Below, piece after piece: positions 1 to 5,330 of a stretch of 6,010 nucleotides of DNA. Each line of letters starts with the position of its first letter. Within the stretch, counting starts at the first letter, position 1. Under the pieces are notes generated by a model, which was not told the origin of the DNA, ran no database searches, and saw nothing but the letters and a program-made list of their open reading frames with translations. The translations under genes and the position numbers were made by a program. The DNA is from an uncultured Phascolarctobacterium sp. Lineage in GTDB: Bacteria; Bacillota; Negativicutes; Acidaminococcales; Acidaminococcaceae. The stretch spans positions 1 to 6,010 of the forward strand of contig CAMFZA010000114.1 of assembly GCA_946002345.1 (NCBI GenBank), in the 5' to 3' direction.

Positions 1-11
1 CAGGTTCTGTC

Positions 12-40
12 TTGCAATAAATTAGTTCTTACTGTAGTGT
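12..40 (+). promoter_or_regulatory. Weak candidate promoter for the ferredoxin gene
   Basis: TTGCAA at 12-17 (four of six matches to the -35 consensus) lies 17 bases before TAGTGT at 35-40 (three of six matches to the -10 consensus). Transcription would start near 46-48 and give a leader of about 23 bases, just enough for the ribosome binding site. A better -10 match, TATAAA at 47-52, sits too close to the Shine-Dalgarno sequence and has no good -35 box. Either may be chance in an A+T-rich stretch, and the true promoter could lie left of the window. Confidence 0.25.
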
Positions 41-44
41 ACAG
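32..44. repeat. Short inverted repeat CTGTA-GTG-TACAG upstream of ferredoxin
   Basis: Two perfect 5-base inverted half-sites (32-36 and 40-44) flank a 3-base centre and overlap the candidate -10 box. The position would suit an operator that blocks RNA polymerase. The spacing does not fit the Gram-negative LexA box (CTGT-N8-ACAG) and the half-site orientation does not fit CopY/BlaI operators (TACA-N2-TGTA), so no regulator can be named. A repeat this short can arise by chance. Confidence 0.25.
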
Positions 45-54
45 AGTATAAAGG

Positions 55-61
55 AAGGAGG
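55..61 (+). promoter_or_regulatory. Strong Shine-Dalgarno site for ferredoxin
   Basis: AAGGAGG is a near-perfect complement of the 16S rRNA 3' end and lies 8 bases before the ATG at 70. It fixes the start of this very short gene and suggests strong translation, as expected for an abundant electron carrier in an anaerobe. Confidence 0.8.
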
Positions 62-69
62 TGCTCTGG

Positions 70-234
70 ATGGCTCTGAAAATTGATAAAGATGCTTGCG
101 TAGGCTGTGGCGGCTGTGCTGCTACCTGCCCCGTTGGCGCTATTAAAGAGGTTGATGGCAAATACGAAATCGGTGAAGATTGCGTAGAATGCGGCGCTTG
201 CGCTGCTCAATGCCCCGTTGGCGCTATCGAGTAA
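70..234 (+). CDS. 2[4Fe-4S] ferredoxin, clostridial type
   Basis: This 54-residue protein is a small soluble cytoplasmic electron carrier. Two classical cluster motifs are complete: C10-x2-C13-x2-C16-x3-C20-P and C38-x2-C41-x2-C44-x3-C48-P. In this family each cluster is held by three cysteines of one motif and the fourth of the other. The length is nearly that of clostridial ferredoxins (about 55 residues), and the chain is acidic with no signal peptide or extra domain. The halves are an internal duplication: residues 10-25 and 38-53 agree at 13 of 16 positions. The start is the ATG 8 bases after AAGGAGG. A probable terminator follows, so it looks like a single-gene transcript. Known partners of such ferredoxins include pyruvate:ferredoxin oxidoreductase, hydrogenases and the Fe-S enzyme IspG; which ones it serves here cannot be read from the sequence. 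The family call is firm. Confidence 0.96.
   Translation: MALKIDKDACVGCGGCAATCPVGAIKEVDGKYEIGEDCVECGACAAQCPVGAIE
97..228 (+). repeat. Internal direct repeat within the ferredoxin gene
   Basis: The two cluster-binding halves, 97-144 and 181-228, are direct repeats offset by 84 bases (28 codons). They match at 38 of 48 bases and include a perfect 17-base run (127-143 and 211-227). The protein duplication is ancient and shared across the family. The retained nucleotide identity probably reflects strong codon preference in a highly expressed gene, though local gene conversion could contribute. Confidence 0.8.
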
Positions 235-257
235 GTATAAGGCTTCAAAAATCAGGA

Positions 258-296
258 AGGCGGCCCTCGTTTTGGGGGCTTGCCTCTCTTTCTATT
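258..296 (+). terminator. Probable intrinsic terminator after ferredoxin
   Basis: GCCCTC (263-268) pairs with GGGGGC (274-279) across a GTTTT loop, with one G-U pair. After a small internal loop the stem continues with AGGC (258-261) against GCCT (282-285). A pyrimidine tract, CTCTTTCTATT, follows at 286-296. The stem is G+C-rich and well placed 24 bases after the ferredoxin stop, but the T tract is broken by C and A, so termination may be partial and some readthrough into uppS is possible. Confidence 0.6.
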
Positions 297-337
297 ATGA
301 GGATTTACAAATTTAACGACTGAAAGGCTTGATTAAA

Positions 338-1120
338 GTGTTTAAAGGCTTGTTTCAGACTAGAAAAAAAGTGCCCAATAATATAGTGGTGGATACTGCA
401 GGCTTGGATATGAATAATATTCCGGCTCATATCGCCATTATTATGGATGGTAATGGCCGTTGGGCCAAGGCCCAGGGCAAGGTGCGCACCTATGGACATC
501 AGCAGGGTGCCGAAACCTTAAAGACCATTGTAAAGGCGGCGGATAAGCTGGGCGTGAAGGTTATTAGCGCTTATGCTTTCTCCACAGAAAATTGGAAGCG
601 GCCCGTGACTGAGGTTAACTTCATCATGGAGCTTTTGAGCCGTTATTTGACTAATGAGATTCAGGAATTCAATGACAATAACGTTCAGGTACGTTTTATC
701 GGTTCCCGTGAAGGCTTGCCTAAGGTGGTACAGGAAAAAATGGACCACGCAATTGAAGAAACTAAGGATAACACGGGCATTATTTTGAATTTGGCTATTA
801 ACTACGGTGGTCAGGCAGAGATTTTGCATGCAGTAAAGAGCATTGCTGAGGAGGCTGCAGCAGGACGACTGAACGTAGCAGAAATAGATAATCAGGTGGT
901 GGAGGACCATCTTTATACGGCAGGACTGCCGGCACCGGATTTGCTTATCCGTCCCGGTGGCGATTTGCGCATCAGCAATTTCCTTCTGTGGCAGATTGCT
1001 TATGCAGAAATTTGGACCACCAAAACCTTTTGGCCCGATTTTACGCCGGACCATTTAGTGGATGCCATTTTGGCATATCAGGGACGGGAACGTCGCTTTG
1101 GTGGTTTGGTTGAAAAATAG
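338..1120 (+). CDS. uppS: Undecaprenyl diphosphate synthase (cis-prenyltransferase)
   Basis: UppS condenses farnesyl diphosphate with eight IPP units in cis to make the C55 carrier lipid for peptidoglycan and other envelope polymers; it works at the cytoplasmic membrane face. Numbering from the GTG at 338 (260 residues), the signature MDGNGRWA is at 36-43, with D37 matching catalytic Asp26 of E. coli UppS. FSTENWKRP is at 81-89, LNLAINYGGQAEI at 150-162, SNFLLWQIAYAE at 213-224 (E224 matches Glu213) and RERRFGG at 250-256. H54, R205, R211 and S213 match His43, Arg194, Arg200 and Ser202. The position of E. coli Glu198 is Asp209 here, a conservative change. The N-terminal extension of about 30 residues and the length are as in Bacillus UppS. 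I chose GTG 338 because GAAAGG (322-327) lies 10 bases upstream; the in-frame TTG at 329 is only one base from it. It is the first gene of the apparent operon. Confidence 0.96.
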   Translation: MFKGLFQTRKKVPNNIVVDTAGLDMNNIPAHIAIIMDGNGRWAKAQGKVRTYGHQQGAETLKTIVKAADKLGVKVISAYAFSTENWKRPVTEVNFIMELLSRYLTNEIQEFNDNNVQVRFIGSREGLPKVVQEKMDHAIEETKDNTGIILNLAINYGGQAEILHAVKSIAEEAAAGRLNVAEIDNQVVEDHLYTAGLPAPDLLIRPGGDLRISNFLLWQIAYAEIWTTKTFWPDFTPDHLVDAILAYQGRERRFGGLVEK

Positions 1121-1135
1121 CTTTAGCTTAGGAAT

Positions 1136-1142
1136 AAGGTGG
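1136..1142 (+). promoter_or_regulatory. Shine-Dalgarno site deciding the cdsA start
   Basis: AAGGTGG lies 8 bases before ATG 1151. The alternative in-frame GTG at 1139 falls inside this site and has no usable site of its own, so ATG 1151 is the likely start. Confidence 0.7.
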
Positions 1143-1150
1143 ATAGTTGT

Positions 1151-2029
1151 ATGTTAACACGTATTATAACAGGTCTGGTGGGCATTGCTGCCGCCATCGC
1201 CATCATTACGAAGGGTGGGGTGGTATTTTCAGGTGCAGTGCTGCTGCTTGCTCTAGTGGGCTGGCATGAGTACCACAAAATGGCAGCTAGCAAGGGCTAT
1301 CATGTGTACCCACTGACCTCGGGCCTAGGTAGCCTGCTGATTGTGAGCATGGCGGCCTTGGGCTATTATGTGGAGATGGAGCAGGTTTTTGTGCTAGCTT
1401 TCATCACCATGCTGACAGCTCTTTTTGCCCTGTTTGGTGCGATTGAGGGACTGTGGCGTCATTGCCATCGTGAAGGCGAAAACTGGCTTGTGGACACAGC
1501 TTTATCCGTGTGGGGAATGATTTATTGTGGGCTTTTGTTTGCCCATGTGATTTTGTTGCGCACCTTTGATGGTGGGCCCCACATTGATTTAGGCTTTAGA
1601 GTTTTTGAATACGGTGAAATTTGCCTATGGGTGGTGCTTTTGGGCACTTGGGCTAGTGATACCTTTGCGTATATTTTTGGCCGTGCCTTTGGCAAAACTC
1701 CCTTCTGCCGCGTGAGCCCGAAAAAGTCCTTTGAGGGCGCAGTGTGCGGCTTTGTGGGCTGCTTTATTACGGTAATGGTTTTGAGCCTTTTCTATTTGGG
1801 CGTGTCCCTCTGGCAGGCCTGCCTAATGGGTGCAGCAGTGGCCTTTTTTGCGCCTGTGGGCGATTTGGTTGAGTCCATTATTAAGCGTTCCTTTGAAATC
1901 AAGGATTCTGGTAATATTTTCCCGGGTCATGGTGGCGTATTAGACCGCTTTGACAGCCTACTGTTTACAGCACCGGTGGTTTATTATGTACTGCTTTTTA
2001 TCAGCATTTTTAGGATGTTTGAGTTTTAG
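1151..2029 (+). CDS. cdsA: Phosphatidate cytidylyltransferase (CDP-diacylglycerol synthase)
   Basis: CdsA is an integral inner-membrane enzyme that joins phosphatidic acid and CTP to form CDP-diacylglycerol, the precursor of phosphatidylglycerol, phosphatidylserine/ethanolamine and cardiolipin. From ATG 1151 it has 292 residues, a normal length, with roughly eight hydrophobic segments. The C-terminal family signature is complete at residues 242-268: SIIKR, then KDSGN, then PGHGGVLDRFD, including K245, D252, D265 and D268, the polar residues expected at the metal and substrate site. A second conserved block, from WASDTFAYIFGR into the following PKKSFEG, spans about 167-196. The N terminus MLTRIITG is typical of the family, which supports ATG 1151 over GTG 1139. 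The gene starts 30 bases after the uppS stop with no terminator between, so co-transcription is likely. Identification is secure. Confidence 0.96.
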   Translation: MLTRIITGLVGIAAAIAIITKGGVVFSGAVLLLALVGWHEYHKMAASKGYHVYPLTSGLGSLLIVSMAALGYYVEMEQVFVLAFITMLTALFALFGAIEGLWRHCHREGENWLVDTALSVWGMIYCGLLFAHVILLRTFDGGPHIDLGFRVFEYGEICLWVVLLGTWASDTFAYIFGRAFGKTPFCRVSPKKSFEGAVCGFVGCFITVMVLSLFYLGVSLWQACLMGAAVAFFAPVGDLVESIIKRSFEIKDSGNIFPGHGGVLDRFDSLLFTAPVVYYVLLFISIFRMFEF

Positions 2030-2046
2030 AAATTAAGTGGATATTT

Positions 2047-2054
2047 GTGAGGAG
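2047..2054 (+). promoter_or_regulatory. Shine-Dalgarno site deciding the dxr start
   Basis: GTGAGGAG lies 7 bases before ATG 2062. The in-frame GTG at 2047 is the first codon of this purine-rich site and lacks its own ribosome binding site, so ATG 2062 is preferred. Confidence 0.75.
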
Positions 2055-2061
2055 AAAAAGA

Positions 2062-3213
2062 ATGAAGAACATTGCTCTTTTAGGCAGCACGGGCTCCATC
2101 GGTCGCCAGACCGTGGAGGTGGCGCTGGCCAATCCTGACAAGATAAAGATTAAGGCTTTGGTGGCTCACAAAAGCGACGAGCTTTTGGAGGAGCAAATCA
2201 AGGTGTTGCAGCCGGACTTGGCGGTGTTAAGCGACAAGGAAGCGGCTGCAAAATTAGCGGCGCGCTACCATGGCCGGACAGAGATTCTGGCCGGGGAGGA
2301 GGGCGTGCTGGCTGCTGCTACCTACGCGGGGGCGGACACGGTGCTGGCCTCCATGGTTGGTTATGCAGGACTGCGGCCTACCTTGGCCGCCATTAACTGC
2401 GGCAAGAATATTGCCCTAGCCAACAAGGAAACCTTGGTGGCGGCGGGCAGTATTGTGATGCAGGCTGTAGCGGACAAGGGCGTGAGCCTGACTCCGGTGG
2501 ACAGCGAGCATAGCGCTATTTTCCAAGCCTTACGCGGTGGGAAGGAAAATGAAGTTAAACGGCTCATTATTACTGCTTCCGGCGGTCCCTTCCGGGGCAA
2601 AAAGCGCAGTGAGCTGGAAAATGTGACCTTGGCTCAATGCCTGAACCACCCCAATTGGAGCATGGGCAAGAAGGTGACACTGGATTCTTCCACCCTGGCC
2701 AACAAGGGTCTGGAGGTTATTGAAGCTCATTGGCTTTTCAATATGCCCTATGAGAAAATAGCCGTAGTGGTGCATCCCCAGAGCGTTGTGCACAGTCTGG
2801 TGGAGTTTTGTGATGGCAGCGTGATTGCCCAAATGGGTGACCCCGATATGCGCTTACCCATCCAGTATGCACTGAGCTGGCCCGAGCGTTATCCCTACGC
2901 CTTTGCCCAGCTGGCTTTGGTAAAATATGGCAGCTTGACCTTTGCAGCGCCGGCTTTGGAAGACTTCCCATCTCTGGCTATTTCCCGGGAATGCGGCAAG
3001 GCCGGCGGCACTCTGCCCTGTGCCTTTAATGCGGCTAATGAAGAAGCAGTCAACGCCTTTTTAGAAGGCAAGATTAAATATTTGGATATTCCCTATATTA
3101 CTCAAAGCGTTACTCAAGCGCATCAAAATGTGCTGGCGCCCACCATCGAGGATATCGAAGCGGCGGATGCAACAGCACGGAGAGCGGCGCAAGAGGTAAT
3201 CAAGACACTATAA
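2062..3213 (+). CDS. dxr: 1-deoxy-D-xylulose 5-phosphate reductoisomerase
   Basis: Dxr (IspC) rearranges and reduces DXP to 2-C-methyl-D-erythritol 4-phosphate with NADPH and a divalent metal. This is the first committed step of the MEP isoprenoid pathway and the fosmidomycin target. From ATG 2062 it has 383 residues, close to the family norm. The N-terminal Rossmann motif GSTGSIG is at 8-14, and ANKETLV at 120-126. Metal-site residues D147 and E149 are in PVDSEHSAIFQ (145-155), and E218 is in NKGLEVIEA (214-222). TASGGPFRG (171-179), HPNWSMGKK (196-204) and HPQS (238-241) form the substrate pocket and flexible loop region. The C-terminal domain carries AFNAANEEAV (321-330). No expected catalytic residue is missing. 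It begins 32 bases after the cdsA stop and ends 11 bases before rseP, so it is mid-operon; its product feeds, through steps encoded outside the window, into IspG and finally UppS. Confidence 0.97.
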   Translation: MKNIALLGSTGSIGRQTVEVALANPDKIKIKALVAHKSDELLEEQIKVLQPDLAVLSDKEAAAKLAARYHGRTEILAGEEGVLAAATYAGADTVLASMVGYAGLRPTLAAINCGKNIALANKETLVAAGSIVMQAVADKGVSLTPVDSEHSAIFQALRGGKENEVKRLIITASGGPFRGKKRSELENVTLAQCLNHPNWSMGKKVTLDSSTLANKGLEVIEAHWLFNMPYEKIAVVVHPQSVVHSLVEFCDGSVIAQMGDPDMRLPIQYALSWPERYPYAFAQLALVKYGSLTFAAPALEDFPSLAISRECGKAGGTLPCAFNAANEEAVNAFLEGKIKYLDIPYITQSVTQAHQNVLAPTIEDIEAADATARRAAQEVIKTL

Positions 3214-3215
3214 CT

Positions 3216-3220
3216 GGAGG
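3216..3220 (+). promoter_or_regulatory. Shine-Dalgarno site for rseP, short spacing
   Basis: GGAGG lies only 4 bases before ATG 3225, just after the dxr stop at 3211-3213. The spacing is shorter than the usual 5-9 bases, which could lower initiation, but no better start exists nearby and the protein N terminus fits the family. Confidence 0.65.
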
Positions 3221-3224
3221 TTTT

Positions 3225-4241
3225 ATGCTTACTATTTTAGCGGCCATTTTGGTCTTTGGTATCCTAGTTACTGTCCACGAATTTGGTCATTTTATTACCG
3301 CTAAGCTCACGGGCATGCGGGTGGATGAGTTTGCCATTGGCTTTGGGCCCAAGCTTTACCAGCAAAAGGATGGGGACACGCTTTATAGTCTGCGTGCCAT
3401 TCCTCTTGGTGGTTACAATAAAATTGCCGGAATGGACCCGGAGGATCCTGTTACAGCTGATTCCTTCAAATCCAAATCCATTCCTAAAAGGATGCTGGTT
3501 ATTCTGGCTGGCTCCCTAATGAATTTCCTTTTACCCATCCTGCTTTTCACGGGCATTTTCTTTTTCCAGGGCATGGATAGGCTGGTTAATGAGCCGGTGC
3601 TTGGTAATGTCATGCTGGGCATGGCTGCTGATAAGGCTGGTCTTCGAGAAGGAGACAAGATTCTGGCCATTAATGGCAAGCCCATGCAGGATTGGAAGGA
3701 AATTGTGGTTACTCTGCGTGCCAATGGCACCAAGGAAGTGACCCTTCAGGCAGAGCGCGCCGGTAAGGTCAAAAGCTATACCATGCAGCCTGAATATGAC
3801 CAGGAAGCGAAGCGTCCTTTAATCGGTATTTCTCCTAAATTTGAAAAGGTGGAAATGAGCTTATTGGCTTCTCTAAAGGAAGGCGTAAGCTATACAAAAT
3901 TTGTTATTACCGCTATGGTGGATGGTTTGGCCAAGATTATCACCGGCAGGGCTCCGGCGGAGGTATCCGGACCCTTGGGAGTAGCTCAAATGGCGGGACA
4001 GGTTGCAGAAAAGGGCCTGTTGCCTTTGATGAATTTTGTTGCCTTTTTGAGCATCAATCTAGGTGTCATCAATTTGCTGCCTTTGCCGGCATTGGATGGT
4101 GGACATTTTGTTTTGCTGGCTCTGGAGGCTTTGCGTGGCAAGCCCTTGGGAAGCAAGGCTATGAATAATATCCAGATGGTGGGTGTGGCCTTGATTTTGG
4201 CACTAACTATTTTTTCCACTGTCAAAGATATCACACGTTAA
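3225..4241 (+). CDS. rseP: RseP/RasP-type intramembrane zinc metalloprotease (site-2 protease family, M50)
   Basis: This 338-residue inner-membrane protease of the S2P family cleaves membrane-spanning substrates such as anti-sigma factors or leftover signal peptides. The zinc motif HEFGH is at 18-22 in the first membrane segment (about 4-25), and the third zinc ligand D291 is in NLLPLPALDGG (283-293). GFGP (39-42) and PLGGYNKIAGM (60-70) are family landmarks. A hydrophobic segment spans about 93-114. A single PDZ domain follows at about 120-195, marked by GLREGDKILAINGKPM (139-154). VSGPLG is at 247-252, and two last membrane segments are near 266-300 and 316-332. One PDZ domain matches Bacillus RasP rather than the two of E. 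coli RseP. No anti-sigma factor gene is in the window, so the substrate is unknown. Between dxr and ispG it has tight spacing on both sides (11 bases upstream, 12 downstream). Confidence 0.95.
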   Translation: MLTILAAILVFGILVTVHEFGHFITAKLTGMRVDEFAIGFGPKLYQQKDGDTLYSLRAIPLGGYNKIAGMDPEDPVTADSFKSKSIPKRMLVILAGSLMNFLLPILLFTGIFFFQGMDRLVNEPVLGNVMLGMAADKAGLREGDKILAINGKPMQDWKEIVVTLRANGTKEVTLQAERAGKVKSYTMQPEYDQEAKRPLIGISPKFEKVEMSLLASLKEGVSYTKFVITAMVDGLAKIITGRAPAEVSGPLGVAQMAGQVAEKGLLPLMNFVAFLSINLGVINLLPLPALDGGHFVLLALEALRGKPLGSKAMNNIQMVGVALILALTIFSTVKDITR

Positions 4242-4247
4242 GAGGTG
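4241..4247 (+). promoter_or_regulatory. Shine-Dalgarno site deciding the ispG start
   Basis: AGAGGTG begins on the last base of the rseP stop and lies 6 bases before GTG 4254. The longer in-frame start, GTG 4245, is inside this site, so GTG 4254 is preferred. It gives the family-like N terminus FTRRKTRQ after the initiator. Confidence 0.7.
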
Positions 4248-4253
4248 AAGCTT

Positions 4254-5330
4254 GTGTTCACACGTAGAAAAACACGTCAATTAAACATTGGTGGCGTTTT
4301 GGTCGGTGGAGACGCTCCTATTGCTGTACAATCCATGACTAATACCCATACCGATGATGCAGCAGCAACCTTGGCGCAGATTAAGCGCCTGGCAGATGCT
4401 GGCTGTGATATTATTCGCTGTGCCGTGCCGGATATGGCAGCAGCACAGGGACTAAAGACAATCTGTAAAGAAAGTCCTATTCCTGTAATCGCAGATATTC
4501 ATTTTGATTATAAGCTGGCCCTGGCAGCCATTGAGGCTGGGGTGCATGGACTGCGTCTGAATCCGGGCAATATTGGCGGCGAGGACAGAGTTAGGGCAGT
4601 GGTTGAGGCAGCCCGTGAGCGCAATCTGCCTATTCGCATTGGCGTGAATGCCGGCTCCCTGCCCAAGGATTTATTAGAAAAATACGGTCACCCCACCGCG
4701 GAAGCACTGGTGGAGGCCGCCTGGCGCCATATTCATATTCTTGAGGATATGGATTATCGCAATATTAAGGTGTCTCTGAAGGCGCATGATGTGCCGCTGA
4801 CGCTGGCAGCCTATCGCTTGCTGGCTGCCCAAAGTGATTATCCCCAGCAAGTGGGAATTACTGAGGCAGGTACTGTTAATAGTGGTATTATCAAATCTGC
4901 TGTAGGTATTGGTACTCTTTTGGCCGAGGGTATTGGTGATACCATTCGTGTTTCCCTCACTGGTGACCCTGTCAACGAAGTAAAGGTGGCCTATGATATT
5001 CTGAAGTCCTTGGGCCTGAGGGAGCACGGACCCACCTTGATTAGCTGTCCCACCTGCGGCCGCACCCGCATCAATTTGGAAAAGTTAGCCTTGGAGGTAG
5101 AGCGTCGTTTGGAAGGTATTACGGAGCCTATTACCGTAGCTGTTATGGGCTGCGTGGTTAATGGACCGGGCGAAGCTAGGGAAGCCGATGTGGGCTTGGC
5201 CGGTGGTATTGGCGAGGGCCTGATCTTCCGCAAGGGAGAGGTGCTGCGCAAGGTACCGGAAGAAAAGTTGGTCAACGAGCTTTTTGTTGAGATAGAGAAA
5301 ATTTTACTTGAGAGGAAGGTATCCCATTAA
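4254..5330 (+). CDS. ispG: 4-hydroxy-3-methylbut-2-en-1-yl diphosphate synthase, IspG (GcpE)
   Basis: IspG reductively opens the cyclic diphosphate MEcPP to HMBPP, the penultimate MEP-pathway step, using a [4Fe-4S] cluster and two electrons from ferredoxin or flavodoxin. From GTG 4254 it has 358 residues, the short bacterial form without the extra middle domain of plant enzymes. The N-terminal TIM-barrel part shows TRRKTRQ near 3-9 and VQSMTNT at 25-31, then IADIHFDY (79-86) and [10 protein letters not shown] (100-109). The C-terminal cluster-binding part has C265-x2-C268, then C300 in [11 protein letters not shown], with E307 as the fourth ligand; these match Cys270, Cys273, Cys305 and Glu312 of E. 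coli IspG. All are present, so it should be active. It starts 12 bases after the rseP stop and its own stop overlaps the proS start by one base. The ferredoxin at 70-234 is a plausible electron donor by proximity only. Confidence 0.97.
   Translation: MFTRRKTRQLNIGGVLVGGDAPIAVQSMTNTHTDDAAATLAQIKRLADAGCDIIRCAVPDMAAAQGLKTICKESPIPVIADIHFDYKLALAAIEAGVHGLRLNPGNIGGEDRVRAVVEAARERNLPIRIGVNAGSLPKDLLEKYGHPTAEALVEAAWRHIHILEDMDYRNIKVSLKAHDVPLTLAAYRLLAAQSDYPQQVGITEAGTVNSGIIKSAVGIGTLLAEGIGDTIRVSLTGDPVNEVKVAYDILKSLGLREHGPTLISCPTCGRTRINLEKLALEVERRLEGITEPITVAVMGCVVNGPGEAREADVGLAGGIGEGLIFRKGEVLRKVPEEKLVNELFVEIEKILLERKVSH
5311..5319 (+). promoter_or_regulatory. Shine-Dalgarno site for proS inside the ispG 3' end
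   Basis: AGAGGAAGG ends 10 bases before ATG 5330 and lies within the last ispG codons. The site together with the one-base stop/start overlap suggests translational coupling of proS to ispG. Confidence 0.6.

Noticed and set aside
1..51. Frame open from the left edge to TAA at 49-51, possibly the tail of an upstream gene
   Set aside because: Seventeen residues or fewer with no recognisable similarity; the stretch looks like a promoter region. An upstream gene end cannot be shown.
297..323. Eight-codon frame (ATG 297 to TGA 321-323) just before uppS, possible leader peptide
   Set aside because: There is no Shine-Dalgarno sequence before its ATG, which lies at the end of the terminator tail. 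It has no run of one amino acid and no alternative hairpins after it that would suggest attenuation.
518..1054. 178-codon open frame on the minus strand opposite uppS
   Set aside because: It lies wholly inside a gene with complete family motifs. Its translation is rich in Cys, His and hydrophobic residues with no recognisable domain, and reflects codon bias of the + strand gene.
2361..2971. Three overlapping minus-strand frames opposite dxr (77-100 codons)
   Set aside because: They overlap one another and a clearly functional gene, and show no domain. They are shadows of dxr.
3283..3519. 78-codon plus-strand frame inside rseP in another frame
   Set aside because: It overlaps the zinc-motif region of rseP, resembles no known protein, and would require an overlapping gene without other support.
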